Source: Leptolyngbya boryana PCC 6306 (lineage in GTDB: Bacteria > Cyanobacteriota > Cyanobacteriia > Leptolyngbyales > Leptolyngbyaceae). Taken from it: a stretch of 64,000 bases of DNA. The stretch is from assembly GCF_000353285.1 (NCBI RefSeq), contig NZ_KB731326.1, positions 1 to 64,000 of the forward strand. The letters are read 5' to 3'. Made by a program: the position numbers and the translations under genes. Shown here piece by piece: positions 35,718 through 44,884 of this stretch. The first letter of the stretch is position 1. Every line of letters begins with the position of its first letter. Under the pieces are notes generated by a model. It was given only the letters and a program-made list of their open reading frames with translations, searched no databases and was not told the origin of the DNA.

Positions 35718-37250
35718 CTAGAACTCGATCGTTTGGTTAACATAAACCTGTAACGCTTTTCCAGATGGGATATACCAGAGCGTTGGGCGAGCTGCGAGGT
35801 CTTCAGCCACTTTTTGGCTACGCGCCGTTTGGATTTGCGATAAAGCAGAAAACGCACCTTGAAGTACTGCACCAGCAACATTCGGACGCGAATTTGTAAC
35901 CGAGGTAGCTGAACTACCGCTGCCACCATTAATTGACGAAATCGAAGCCTCTGAAGTCGAGCGGTTTAAAATTTCGCCGACTTTCGACAATGCGCCGGAT
36001 AGCATGAGTGAGCGATCTCTTGCTGCCATTTCACGTCTTGGATCATTCAGCTTATTAGCTAAAATTGCACCGCCGTCACCGCCGCGAATTGTGATGGCTC
36101 CGCTCGGCGGCGAATACTCCTGATTGTTAATAATTACAGTGTCTGCGACTAGATCAGCCAGTCCGGATCTAGCATCGAGAGATCGCACAGTACAGACAAT
36201 CTGAGTGCCTTGCGGAAGTACTATGAGTCCGTTCGGGTCTTGCATCGCTTCGTTTAGCTTGAGGATAAATTTTGGAGTCGTTGCCGAAGTTTCGCTGCCA
36301 GTTGCAACGACTGGAGTGACCAGCGTTGCCCTGCCGTGAGTTCCAACAAGCAACTTGCGTGCGCCTGTACCTGACTGAGCGACATAAGCAGCAAGAGTGG
36401 TGGGATTCGCAGTAGCCTCAACCTGTCTTGTGGAGGCTGTGTCTAAGCTTGTGCGCGGAGTTGTTTCAGTCGGGATGTCAGATATCGTATCTGAAGCATT
36501 TGCGATCGGGGATTGTGCTGATGCCGTAGGAACACTGCCAAACGTTGCTGCACCTGAAAGACGCTCCCACTCTTCGTCTGGATTAGTTGCCCGCGCAACG
36601 GGCGGGATCGATCTGACAACCGAAGGCGGCTGCGACAGAACCGGGGAGGGTAGTGAGACAGGTCTCGGTAAACTAGATGTTGCGACTCTAACAGGAGTGG
36701 GAATGCTTGTACCCCGCTCTGTGATCGTAGGCGAGATCGGTTCAGGACTGGATTTTGAACTCGGCAGTTGTGCGGGTTGCTTTACTTTGGGTTGTGCTTT
36801 CGCGGATGTCTTTTGGCGCTTGAGTTCTTCTTGCTGCGATTGAAACGCAAGTGCAGATTTATAGTCCCCAACTGCATCACCGTTACTCCCTGGCACCATT
36901 GGAGACGCAAATTTAGCATCGGGTTTCGGCGATGACTGTTGCGCTGCCGAATTCACGCTATTCATTACGCCTGACAGGAATACACCAAGTGAACCGATCA
37001 CCGCAAACACCAGTCCACCACCAAGTAACAGTCGTGAGTAGGGACTGGAGACCCAGGACACCTGCGTTTGGTATTCAGTCGGATCTTCTTCAACATCCGG
37101 ATCAAGCTCCGGGTCAAATTCTTCATCAGTGCCCTTGTCGGTTGAAGCAGCTTCAGCAGTGGGCGCAGAGCGTTGCGTTTGGGAATCAAGAAACTCCCAC
37201 AACTGGGCTTCGTTTGGCTCAATGGTACTTGTAGGATGTTCAGATGTCAT
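35718..37250 (-). CDS. VirB10/TrbI/TraB-like channel scaffold
   Basis: 510 aa with AGGAGG before the ATG. A cytoplasmic acidic N terminus is followed by one membrane segment (about 73-94, LLLGGGLVFAVIGSLGVFLS) and a long Pro/Ser-rich periplasmic linker (130-270). The C-terminal beta-barrel domain (about 315-510) includes LNEAMQDPNGLIVLPQGTQI, SGLADLVADTVI, and the closing LWYIPSGKALQVYVN, all typical of TrbI/VirB10. This protein spans both membranes and senses ATPase activity in the channel. Its neighbours are the VirB8-like and VirB9-like genes. Confidence 0.85.
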   Translation of the reverse strand: MTSEHPTSTIEPNEAQLWEFLDSQTQRSAPTAEAASTDKGTDEEFDPELDPDVEEDPTEYQTQVSWVSSPYSRLLLGGGLVFAVIGSLGVFLSGVMNSVNSAAQQSSPKPDAKFASPMVPGSNGDAVGDYKSALAFQSQQEELKRQKTSAKAQPKVKQPAQLPSSKSSPEPISPTITERGTSIPTPVRVATSSLPRPVSLPSPVLSQPPSVVRSIPPVARATNPDEEWERLSGAATFGSVPTASAQSPIANASDTISDIPTETTPRTSLDTASTRQVEATANPTTLAAYVAQSGTGARKLLVGTHGRATLVTPVVATGSETSATTPKFILKLNEAMQDPNGLIVLPQGTQIVCTVRSLDARSGLADLVADTVIINNQEYSPPSGAITIRGGDGGAILANKLNDPRREMAARDRSLMLSGALSKVGEILNRSTSEASISSINGGSGSSATSVTNSRPNVAGAVLQGAFSALSQIQTARSQKVAEDLAARPTLWYIPSGKALQVYVNQTIEF

Positions 37251-37258
37251 TTTGCCTC

Positions 37259-38026
37259 CTACGGTTTGAGATTTCCAGGTTGAAAGTCGCGCATTCCATA
37301 GATCTCCAGCCCAGCTTGTCGAGTTTGATAAACTGCTCTTTGCAGCGTTGAGGTCAAATCTCCAGGAGTTGGAGTATCAATCGCTCGTACAAAAATTTCT
37401 TTATTAAAGGGAACGCTGATACCCTCCGGATGGTTGCTTGAAAAAGTTTCAAGCCTAGCAATTAAAATGAGCTTCCACTGACCATCGGCAATTTTTTCTG
37501 GATCAGATAGCTTGTCAGTAATCAAGGTCATTTGTGCCTGTCCATTGAAGGCTCCGGGAGGAGTTAAGTCAGCAATGCTTGCGATCGCTTGAGGACGAAA
37601 ATCTTGAGATAGCGCAAAGCTACTTTGCCAAGAGAGCGTTGAAATTCGCCGATCTCCGGATTTGGTACGGATAGAAATTCCAGCATCGCTCGCTTCTGAG
37701 CCTAGTTTTGCACCTGGTTCAAGCGGAAGCTTACCAGTAGCACTGAGTAAAGCCATCATCGAATCCATTACAAACTGCCGAACCACAGCAGGAGCGCGAT
37801 CGTTGCTCGACGACATTGCTGCCACCGAGATTGCCTTACCATTAACAAGCTGAACGAGCGTTGGTGGCTTTTTGTGAGCCAGTGAAAAGAAAGCTCCGAC
37901 TAACAGCAACGTTACAAGTGTGTTAATTACACTCAGCGCACCCGTAACCAAGACGAAAATGCCAAAGGTGTTGAGTGGATTTGCTGTCTTGCGGCTTTCA
38001 CGCCGGATTTTTTGAATCGTTTGCAT
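37259..38026 (-). CDS. VirB8/TraE-like inner-membrane component
   Basis: 255 aa preceded by AGAGGAG. A short basic N terminus leads into a single membrane segment (about 19-49, FGIFVLVTGALSVINTLVT). A periplasmic alpha/beta domain follows (QFVMDSMMALLSATG, WQSSFALSQDFRPQAI, QWKLILIARLETF) with the NTF2-like pattern of VirB8 or TraE. The order VirB6, VirB8, VirB10, VirB9/TraK on one strand supports it. Sequence likeness to classical VirB8 is low, so the name rests on topology and order. Confidence 0.65.
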   Translation of the reverse strand: MQTIQKIRRESRKTANPLNTFGIFVLVTGALSVINTLVTLLLVGAFFSLAHKKPPTLVQLVNGKAISVAAMSSSNDRAPAVVRQFVMDSMMALLSATGKLPLEPGAKLGSEASDAGISIRTKSGDRRISTLSWQSSFALSQDFRPQAIASIADLTPPGAFNGQAQMTLITDKLSDPEKIADGQWKLILIARLETFSSNHPEGISVPFNKEIFVRAIDTPTPGDLTSTLQRAVYQTRQAGLEIYGMRDFQPGNLKP

Positions 38027-38040
38027 TAAATTTCTCCTCT

Positions 38041-39114
38041 TTATTTGCCGCCCCCGACAAAAGCGGCTGCCCCGCTTGCGATAATCGTAGTGGTGGTGCC
38101 AATGGCAGCAACAATCCCATTAAAAATTGCCATTCCTCCACCTGCTGATAAAGCTAGTGCCGCAACGGGTGCAAAGATACCGAGCGCGATCGAGGCAGGA
38201 AACAAATCTTTTGGTCCGGTGTTATAAGTTGCAACTGCGATGAGACCTGTGATGATGTTGAGGCTCAATTTGCAGATGCCTAAGCTCCAGAAAGCTGTTA
38301 TCCAGGCATATAGGGGTTTTGCGCCGATCGGCAGTAGGGATGTTGCAACCGCGATTGGACCAAGCAAGGCTGTTAGCAGCAGTGATGCTTCGATGAGGTG
38401 TTGAAAGGCAACTTGACATGCCATCAAGATGATCTGAACGAGTGTCAGTAATGGGGCAGTCGTTGCTTTAAGTGCAGTTGCGGCAGCGGTCGTCGCGGCA
38501 TCTGCTAGTGTCCCCAATGGATTTTGAATCGCAGCGGCTGCAAATTTTACCAGTTGCTCATACCATGCTCCAGCTCGTTCATCAGCCGGAACTGCGTTGA
38601 GTGCTGTTTGTGCGTCTTGCTCAACCTTTTTGAGACACTCCTGCACCTTGTCATTTGTCGTGAAGCTATCGCAACGATGGCTCAGTTCTGCAATTTGTCC
38701 ACGCACCGACGCATAGTTTGCCATTGCTGACAGTATTTTATCAACACGAATATCCTGAGAAATCACACCGATGACCTGTTCGTTGGTCGTGTTGACCATT
38801 GAGCGCATCAACGTTGTGACTCCAGCAAGTGCAGCACCATTGTTGAACAACAGTACAAACACAACAACAATCCAGAATAGTTCGCTGAGTGGGCGATTTG
38901 TTTCGTCTTCGAGCATATTCTTGGTAAATTGTAGCAAGAAGACCGCACCGCACAACACAGCAAGCGTTAATCCAAGTCGAGTGAGCGTAGTATAAAGTGG
39001 TCCGTTGAGTGCAGATTGCCAGCTTGAATCCCAGACAGCAGCCGTGGCTCTGGACAACGTTTCGTTGATATTCAGGCTTGTATCGGGATCTACAATTTGT
39101 CCTAGAAGTTGCAT
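38041..39114 (-). CDS. VirB6/TrbL-like polytopic membrane protein
   Basis: 357 aa with several membrane segments: about 45-65, 80-105, 220-260, 265-285, 290-310 and 320-355, the last rich in Ala and Gly (AAIGTTTTIIASGAAAF). A periplasmic or cytoplasmic loop of about 110 residues with two Cys lies between segments two and three. This matches VirB6/TrbL proteins, which form the inner-membrane path for DNA. The gene sits between the VirB5-like and VirB8-like genes. Confidence 0.75.
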   Translation of the reverse strand: MQLLGQIVDPDTSLNINETLSRATAAVWDSSWQSALNGPLYTTLTRLGLTLAVLCGAVFLLQFTKNMLEDETNRPLSELFWIVVVFVLLFNNGAALAGVTTLMRSMVNTTNEQVIGVISQDIRVDKILSAMANYASVRGQIAELSHRCDSFTTNDKVQECLKKVEQDAQTALNAVPADERAGAWYEQLVKFAAAAIQNPLGTLADAATTAAATALKATTAPLLTLVQIILMACQVAFQHLIEASLLLTALLGPIAVATSLLPIGAKPLYAWITAFWSLGICKLSLNIITGLIAVATYNTGPKDLFPASIALGIFAPVAALALSAGGGMAIFNGIVAAIGTTTTIIASGAAAFVGGGK

Positions 39115-39126
39115 AAGTTCCCTAGC

Positions 39127-40239
39127 TCAACGGAGCATTCTGAATCCATTGCTATTTGCTTCAGTCAAACTGGCAGTCTCATCGTGGCGTGCAATTTCTG
39201 CCCGCTGACGATCGCCTTGCATTCCTTGGCTGATATCACTCAAATTTGCGATTGATACAGCAGTTCCGACCTGGATCGATCGCAATGACACAGCTTGATC
39301 CCCTTGAATTGCTGCAATCTTTTCAAGCTGAGCAGAAGCTTGTCCATGCTGATTAGAGATGCCAGAGAGTTCAGTTGCAACGCTTGATAGTCCGCTAGAG
39401 TGACCTGCGAGCTGCGTCGAAACCCCAGATAAAATGTTGGCAATTTGCCCGTTCTGCTCAGCCTGAAATTTGATTGCATCCTGGGTTGATATCGCTGCTT
39501 TTGCCCTCACTGCAAGTGTGTTGACGGTGCCTGCTTGAGTCATGGATGTTTGAGCAATCTGCCCAGAGCTTTGGACAAATTGCTGAGTTCCTTGGGCAAT
39601 CTGTCCAACAGATTGAGCAACTTGGAGTGAGTTTTTACTAATCATGCCGACATCTGCGGCAGACTGCGCGATCGATGTCATCGCCTGAGTATGCAGTTTT
39701 TGAGCATCGCCGCCAAGAATCGTTTGATTAAACTGATTCGTTGCTCGTAGGGTTATTTGTCCATCTTCGAGAATTGCTGGATATAAGCCATCAATGTTTG
39801 TCGTTTGTGGCGATGTGTTTAGAATATCTGAGCGGGTGGCACTGGGATCGGGCAGTCCTAAACTGCCCTGATTTCTTTGAATTGCAGTTTCGATGTGCTT
39901 TAAGTATTCGCCGACTTGACTTTGCAGAACGGCTTGCGTTGGCAGAATCTTCGTAAACTGCTGAATGTAGGCTTGAATTTGACCAATTAAGCCGTCAACC
40001 TGAGTTCTCACACCGTTGATTGGATCTTGAATCGATGAAATTGTAGAACTTATATCACCGATCGGGTTTTGGGCTTTGCCAAGGACATCCTGAACTGCTT
40101 GATTGAGAATGCCATCATTCGGTAGAAATACGTCCGCTAGCGCGATCGAAGGTAGCAGTACTGCCATCACGGTGCTGCCGATGATCATCGATCGCCGATC
40201 AAAACATGGTTTGCGTGAGGGTCGAACAGTTCGTGTCAT
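39127..40239 (-). CDS. VirB5/TrbJ-like secreted helical protein
   Basis: 370 aa with GGGAGG before the ATG. The N terminus is basic with a signal peptide (about 16-35, MIIGSTVMAVLLPSIALA). The mature protein is almost all helix, with Gln/Ala/Ser-rich heptads (QVDGLIGQIQAYIQQF, VGQIAQGTQQFVQSSGQIAQ). This is the composition of VirB5/TrbJ minor pilus or adhesin proteins. Its ATG overlaps the stop of the VirB4 gene, indicating translational coupling. Identity at sequence level could not be checked. Confidence 0.65.
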   Translation of the reverse strand: MTRTVRPSRKPCFDRRSMIIGSTVMAVLLPSIALADVFLPNDGILNQAVQDVLGKAQNPIGDISSTISSIQDPINGVRTQVDGLIGQIQAYIQQFTKILPTQAVLQSQVGEYLKHIETAIQRNQGSLGLPDPSATRSDILNTSPQTTNIDGLYPAILEDGQITLRATNQFNQTILGGDAQKLHTQAMTSIAQSAADVGMISKNSLQVAQSVGQIAQGTQQFVQSSGQIAQTSMTQAGTVNTLAVRAKAAISTQDAIKFQAEQNGQIANILSGVSTQLAGHSSGLSSVATELSGISNQHGQASAQLEKIAAIQGDQAVSLRSIQVGTAVSIANLSDISQGMQGDRQRAEIARHDETASLTEANSNGFRMLR

Positions 40240-43148
40240 AAAATCCTCCCTGTAAGTAAGTGCTTCGTTCCGTTTGATTGCACACTGCTGTCTGAAGGCA
40301 GCGTATTCAGTAATGGATCTGTCTCAACTGGTGTAGGTGCCAACTCCGGTTTACGGTAGGGACGCTGATTCTTAGTTGCTGCAATAAACTCTTTCGACCA
40401 AGCGGCTAGCGCTTGGTAAGGATTTGGATAAGCTTGTAGAAACGCTTGACGACATTCAGTTTGATCCGGATTGTTTGCGACGACCCCAACTAAGATTGGT
40501 GAACCGTAGTAACGCACAAAGGTTGGACGACCTCCTTCGTCGAGGAGCCACTGCGAATACATCTCCGACGCTTGGGGATAGAAGCGCTCACCCGCGTTGA
40601 CGGAAATCAGTTCGAGCGGGTATCCGAAGAATTTGCAGAAGCTGCTAATCGCAACGGGCTGAATGCGTCCAATAAGCCGTGTACTAATGTTTTGAATAAT
40701 TTTTGGTCCTGCTTCGGGCGAATTCAGGAGCGTGTTCGGGTCTTGAGCCGCAAGCCCAGTTTCAATCCCTGCTTTTCCTCCGTTTGCACACAGACGCGCA
40801 ATTAAATTGGCAATTTCTTCCCATTCCATCAGAACTGAAAATTCATCAATGAAGAAGATACTGCGGCGATGAGACAAGGTACGCCGTAAGGCTGCTGCAT
40901 AAGCAGACAATGCTAAAACGGCTGCATCTTCAGAATCGGATAGTCCTTGCAGTGCGAATACCAACAATGGATTATCGGTTCGGAAAGTTGAGGGACGAGC
41001 GATCGCTCGTCCAACCGTCGTTGAATCAATCCACAGAACAAGCTGCCGCTCGATCTGACTCACCGATTTCTTCGTGGTATCGTCTTGCCGCGTCGATTCG
41101 GAGAGACCATCGGTGCCATGCGCTTTGAAGAACTCGAAGAAATCTCTCAGCGTTGGCATATTTAGCCATGCTTCAGTATTGAGTCCGGCTCGATGGGCTT
41201 CAGCATATCGAGCTTTAATGTCTGAATCATCAAAAAATCGAGCAATGGCAGGACCAAGAATTGATCGAATGCTTTGGCGGAAGTTGCGATCGTCAGAAGT
41301 CGTTGGCTCTTTGCCACCGAACACCAAAGTCATCACCGCAGTTTGCAAAAAGTCGATGTACTGTGGCATTCGTTCAGCGTATTCCTCGTCGTTAAAGCCA
41401 GATAGATCCGGAATCTCGAATAGATTATTGGCTTCTTTACTGATGTCGAAGTAGCTTCCACCGAGGTAACGGCACCAGTCCCGAAACGTTGAAGCAGCTT
41501 CAGACGGTGGAAAGTCCATGATGATTACTGGAATTTTATAAGCGAGTGCTTGAGATAAAATTCCAGAAGTCAGAACCGATTTTCCCGATCTCGTTGTTCC
41601 GAACAAGGCAAAATTGCGCGGCTGTGACTGAGTGTAAAAATTGAGATGCAGCGGTACGCCACCTTCTTCAGTAATTAGCTCGAATCCAGATCGATCAATT
41701 TCACGCGGAGTCACAACAGGCATCATGCCTGGAGCTTCGCTCGTGAGATAGCCAAGCCGACGATCAAACGGTTTAATTAAGAGTCCATCCCAAGTAATGA
41801 GGAGCGTTTGCAGCCAAATTTTCCAAGCATATTCACGTTCGCGATCAACCCAAGCTGGACGCAAGAAGCAGCTTTTCAGATAGCGACACGCTTCATCGAG
41901 CTTATGAACGGTCGGGCGATGCACCAAGAATACGGTTGCCGTTTGTAGGACAACACCGCCTTCATACAAAGCTTCCTGCGCTTTTACGGTTTTGGTTTGT
42001 CTCAATGATGCGGCAACGTCGATCGTGTTTTTGCGAATCGATGTGCTTTGGTCGAGCAAGCTTTGCTTCATCACTCGACGCATATTGTCTTTGACAATCC
42101 CTTGGTTCGCTTTAGAGATTTGACAGAAAACCTCTGTATCAACTACAGGTTCACGCGAGAGTGTTTGCCATAGGTAGGACAGTTGGTTAAATTTAGTGCT
42201 CCAACCTCCTGGCTTATCGAGAAATACTAGCGGAGCAACATAGTTGCCATTGACATGAACCCAAGCCCGATCGTCTTTGGGGCTACCTGAGTGCAGTAGC
42301 AATGTTGTGAAGTGAACATCGCTATTGATTTCCTCACGAATTCCTGTTTCTGTAACGTGCAGAATTTGGGGAACAGGTGGAGTCTCAGTCTTATTGAAAA
42401 TTTGCCACTGCGAAACCCAGAGATCGACGACATCCATCGGGTAGGTCTCAAGACGCATCTTGGTATCGAGAAGCTGCTGGTAGTTGAGATAGCCATCGGT
42501 AAAGGCTTTTTCAAACGCAATTTCATAGCTTTGCTGCACCGCTTGGGTGTCAAATCCAGTGAATTTGTGAAATAAGCTCTCAAGCTTAAGCAGTATTTTT
42601 TCCCAGATGTCAGTGCCTTTTACGGTTTCTGATGAAATCGTGTAGGTTGCGTAGACCCTTAAGAACTTTGGTTTTCGCAGCCCTTTTGGGTGACGAACGC
42701 CATTGTGATCAACTTTCCAAGTTAAATCCTGTACCCGCTGCTTTTCTGACATGATCAAGAACTTAAGTTGCGGGGTAGGTGCTAATTCGATCAGTTGATC
42801 AAGCTGCAATTGGCGTTGAGCATCTGATGCAAAACTGCCCATATGAAAGGTGATCCGTTCTCCTTCGGGAAGGTCTTTCAGTCCAGCCTCGATCGCATCG
42901 AACGCATCTTCTTCTTGACGTGGTGTAAGCGAGGTATGCAAGCCTTTACATGTCCAACCGAAGATGAATTGCAAGCTTTCAGCACCTTTTTTGCCGGATT
43001 GCAGCATAATGCAGCTTGCCGTGGAGCCGTCTTTTAGCTGATAGCGAATCAAGCATTCTGCTTTGAATTCGTTCTCGATCGCACGACACTTGGCGTTGCC
43101 TTGATCGCTCGATGAGATCGTGTGTTGTGATTTGCGTTCTAGCTTCAT
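40236..43148 (-). CDS. VirB4/TraC-like secretion ATPase
   Basis: 970 aa. An N-terminal domain (about 1-480) precedes the motor. Walker A is FGTTRSGKSVL near 514-524, followed by IPVIIMDFPPSEA. Walker B is RRSIFFIDEFSVL near 760-772, and GIETGLAAQDPNTLL contains the usual VirB4 Gln. QNISTRLIGRIQP completes the core. VirB4 ATPases power pilus assembly and substrate transfer at the inner membrane. The start overlaps a short VirB4-like fragment gene by four bases, and the stop overlaps the VirB5-like start. The length is somewhat above the usual 800-870 for VirB4. Confidence 0.88.
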   Translation of the reverse strand: MKLERKSQHTISSSDQGNAKCRAIENEFKAECLIRYQLKDGSTASCIMLQSGKKGAESLQFIFGWTCKGLHTSLTPRQEEDAFDAIEAGLKDLPEGERITFHMGSFASDAQRQLQLDQLIELAPTPQLKFLIMSEKQRVQDLTWKVDHNGVRHPKGLRKPKFLRVYATYTISSETVKGTDIWEKILLKLESLFHKFTGFDTQAVQQSYEIAFEKAFTDGYLNYQQLLDTKMRLETYPMDVVDLWVSQWQIFNKTETPPVPQILHVTETGIREEINSDVHFTTLLLHSGSPKDDRAWVHVNGNYVAPLVFLDKPGGWSTKFNQLSYLWQTLSREPVVDTEVFCQISKANQGIVKDNMRRVMKQSLLDQSTSIRKNTIDVAASLRQTKTVKAQEALYEGGVVLQTATVFLVHRPTVHKLDEACRYLKSCFLRPAWVDREREYAWKIWLQTLLITWDGLLIKPFDRRLGYLTSEAPGMMPVVTPREIDRSGFELITEEGGVPLHLNFYTQSQPRNFALFGTTRSGKSVLTSGILSQALAYKIPVIIMDFPPSEAASTFRDWCRYLGGSYFDISKEANNLFEIPDLSGFNDEEYAERMPQYIDFLQTAVMTLVFGGKEPTTSDDRNFRQSIRSILGPAIARFFDDSDIKARYAEAHRAGLNTEAWLNMPTLRDFFEFFKAHGTDGLSESTRQDDTTKKSVSQIERQLVLWIDSTTVGRAIARPSTFRTDNPLLVFALQGLSDSEDAAVLALSAYAAALRRTLSHRRSIFFIDEFSVLMEWEEIANLIARLCANGGKAGIETGLAAQDPNTLLNSPEAGPKIIQNISTRLIGRIQPVAISSFCKFFGYPLELISVNAGERFYPQASEMYSQWLLDEGGRPTFVRYYGSPILVGVVANNPDQTECRQAFLQAYPNPYQALAAWSKEFIAATKNQRPYRKPELAPTPVETDPLLNTLPSDSSVQSNGTKHLLTGRIL

Positions 43149-43486
43149 GGTTGAAGATTGAGGAAGGTGAAACTGGGTTTCTTGCGGCTCGAAGCTAGGA
43201 ATGACTGAACTTCGCTGGCAATGAGTCGAGATTTACCCGATCGAGTTGTGCCAAACAGTTCAAGGCTTTGGCTATCCTCGCTTCGTTGAGCAAGAAAAGG
43301 TTGGCATTTAGGTTCTGAGAGAAAATGGCTCATGTAGAACGCGATGCGATCGCTTACGGGCAGATTTTTCAGTCCAGCCTCGATTCTGCTCAGCGCATCA
43401 GCTTGAGACACTTGTGAACTATCGGGGTTTGGATGTTTTTCTACCCTTTTTCTTTCTGCTGTTTGGAGATGATTTGGTTTTTTCAT
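43145..43486 (-). CDS. Internally deleted VirB4 paralogue (miniature P-loop protein)
   Basis: 113 aa from the ATG at 43484-43486. Residues 30-65 (ALSRIEAGLKNLPVSDRIAF) match residues about 83-101 of the adjacent VirB4 (DAIEAGLKDLPEGERITF). Residues 77-112 (LELFGTTRSGKSRL, PSFTFLNLQP) match its Walker A region (FALFGTTRSGKSVL, PVIIMDFPP). About 400 residues between these blocks, and everything after the P-loop, are missing. The gene keeps an open frame and couples to VirB4 by an ATGA overlap. Its start lies inside the VirB3-like gene. It could be a decaying duplicate or a retained regulator of VirB4 hexamers. Confidence 0.6.
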   Translation of the reverse strand: MKKPNHLQTAERKRVEKHPNPDSSQVSQADALSRIEAGLKNLPVSDRIAFYMSHFLSEPKCQPFLAQRSEDSQSLELFGTTRSGKSRLIASEVQSFLASSRKKPSFTFLNLQP

Positions 43487-43799
43487 ATCGCTGTCTGGTA
43501 GAAGATCGGTATGCTGCGAGCGACTGATAACGGATATAGCCGCGCGTCCAGTTCGGTGTTTGGATGAACTTGGATAAGAACTGATATGGACGAGAGCCAT
43601 TCAGGAGCCACCAAGTTGCACAACCCCCGGCGACGCTCAACCCAGTCCAGAGATAGCCAACGTGCAAGAGTCCCTGTAGCACCGTGTAGAACACTACTGC
43701 GATTGCAAACCAAGGAATAATCAGATCGGCAGGAATTGGACCTACTCTAGGGCGAGAATCGAGAATCCGATTAACGGTGCGAAATTCAGGTGGATTCAT
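43419..43799 (-). CDS. VirB3/TraL-like membrane protein
   Basis: 126 aa with two adjacent membrane segments (about 24-43 and 46-66, ADLIIPWFAIAVVFYTV and YLWTGLSVAGGCATWWLL) and a basic cytoplasmic tail (SRKKKGRKTSKPR). The P-x-x-x-G-P-I-P-A segment before the first helix and the short length match VirB3/TraL. It lies just upstream of the VirB4 genes, the universal position for VirB3. The tail overlaps the short VirB4-like gene by 68 bases. Confidence 0.72.
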   Translation of the reverse strand: MNPPEFRTVNRILDSRPRVGPIPADLIIPWFAIAVVFYTVLQGLLHVGYLWTGLSVAGGCATWWLLNGSRPYQFLSKFIQTPNWTRGYIRYQSLAAYRSSTRQRYEKTKSSPNSRKKKGRKTSKPR

Positions 43800-43801
43800 G
43801 C

Positions 43802-44410
43802 TTACGCACCTGCGGCGTTCCCGATAATTAATCCAGCCATAAAATCACCCACAATCAAGACAACCAAAATGACGATCGGTGTTTTCGCTAGCTCTTGCCA
43901 ATCCGATTCTTGCTGCCTTGCTTGAACGACTCGAATAATAGACACCGCAAGATAGATCAATAGAATTGCACGCAGAAAGTTAAAGATGAGCGAAATGACA
44001 GGTGTAAGATCTTGTCCGCCTTGACCTTTGAAATTTGCGGTCATCCATTTCTCAGCATTGACGTAGAACTGAGCACTAGCGGAATCTGCTTGCACAGTCA
44101 AAAGTGCAACAATCCCAATTCCAATCATTAATCCAAAAATAGTCGCGAAGCTCAGATTAAAGGTGCGATCAAGCCGCGCTCGCTGATGGCAATGATCGAG
44201 GTAAGCATAAGCATTTGCGATCGCAATGGGGAAAAGAAACGGAATCGTTGAAAGCAAATACAATGGCGTTGAGATTAGTTTGTGCATTGACAGATCGAGC
44301 GTCAATAGCATGATGCCAATGATGATGCTAGTCGCTGGCATTGGTGCTTGCAGTTGCGACCACAAATTCAGCTTTTGTAAAGCTGACGACCGGGAAAGAG
44401 CAATACCCAT
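43802..44410 (-). CDS. Polytopic membrane protein, possible extended VirB2-like pilin precursor
   Basis: 202 aa with five hydrophobic segments (about 27-45, 47-70, 88-106, 137-160 and 177-197). The last two, separated by a short basic/acidic loop (RVVQARQQESDWQELAK), resemble the hairpin of VirB2/TraA pilins. They are preceded by ADSASAQ (109-114), which looks like a signal-peptidase site. A pilin released from a three-helix leader would be unusual. It is the first gene of the T4SS operon, where VirB2 is expected. An unrelated TMEM protein remains possible. Confidence 0.5.
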   Translation of the reverse strand: MGIALSRSSALQKLNLWSQLQAPMPATSIIIGIMLLTLDLSMHKLISTPLYLLSTIPFLFPIAIANAYAYLDHCHQRARLDRTFNLSFATIFGLMIGIGIVALLTVQADSASAQFYVNAEKWMTANFKGQGGQDLTPVISLIFNFLRAILLIYLAVSIIRVVQARQQESDWQELAKTPIVILVVLIVGDFMAGLIIGNAAGA

Positions 44411-44884
44411 AAGTCAAAGAAGTGAGTGGAGGGAGTTTTTTGACAGAAAAAAAGGCAAAAAAGCTCTGAACAAGCTCGATTTGTTGGTCAATCAAAGCGT
44501 GTTAATCAGGCTATTTATTTCTTTTAAATGGACAGCAATCTCGTTGATTTCCTGAGGCGAAACTATGACTAAAGAGTGCCTGCGAGATGACTGCATCCTA
44601 CGATATATAGAAGGGGCTGAGCAAGTAAATTTGCAATATCCAATATCAGCGGTTATGGTATTTTTCCTGATTCACTAAACTTATAAAAGCCTGTAAACAT
44701 TGCAATTTCTAGTATGTAGAATTCGATAATTTGTGCAGTTTAAGTTAAAACTCAAACTGCACAAATACTGCTTAAAGTTATATGAACTTCAATATTTTAT
44801 ATAGATTAATGCAGTTTGATTTTTGTGATTTTATCCTTGTTAAAAACTGCTTTTAACACAGTTTGAAATTTTCTCTAAATCTAA
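44411..44884. other. AT-rich non-coding region with hairpins upstream of the T4SS operon
   Basis: No convincing gene was found. The region is strongly AT rich and holds the promoter of the T4SS operon. Two inverted repeats are clear: TTTGTGCAGTTT (44730-44741) with AAACTGCACAAA (44754-44765), 12-bp arms around a 12-base spacer that itself can pair (AGTT/AACT); and GTTAAAA (44839-44845) with TTTTAAC (44851-44857). AAACTGC or its complement recurs several more times up to 44897. Such a cluster could be an operator array or part of an oriT. No relaxase gene is in the window to support the latter. Confidence 0.4.
44730..44765. repeat. Long inverted repeat (12-bp perfect arms)
   Basis: TTTGTGCAGTTT and AAACTGCACAAA flank a 12-base spacer with further internal pairing, giving a hairpin of up to 16 pairs with one mismatch. 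No T-run follows on either strand, so a terminator is unlikely. It could be a protein-binding site or a nicking-region hairpin. Confidence 0.55.

Noticed and set aside
36397-36843. Plus-strand frame of 148 codons
   Set aside because: It is antisense to the Pro-rich linker of the VirB10-like gene. Its Gly/Val-rich composition is what the opposite strand of such a linker gives.
44226-44555. Plus-strand frame of 109 codons
   Set aside because: It is mostly antisense to the VirB2-like gene and extends into AT-rich non-coding DNA.
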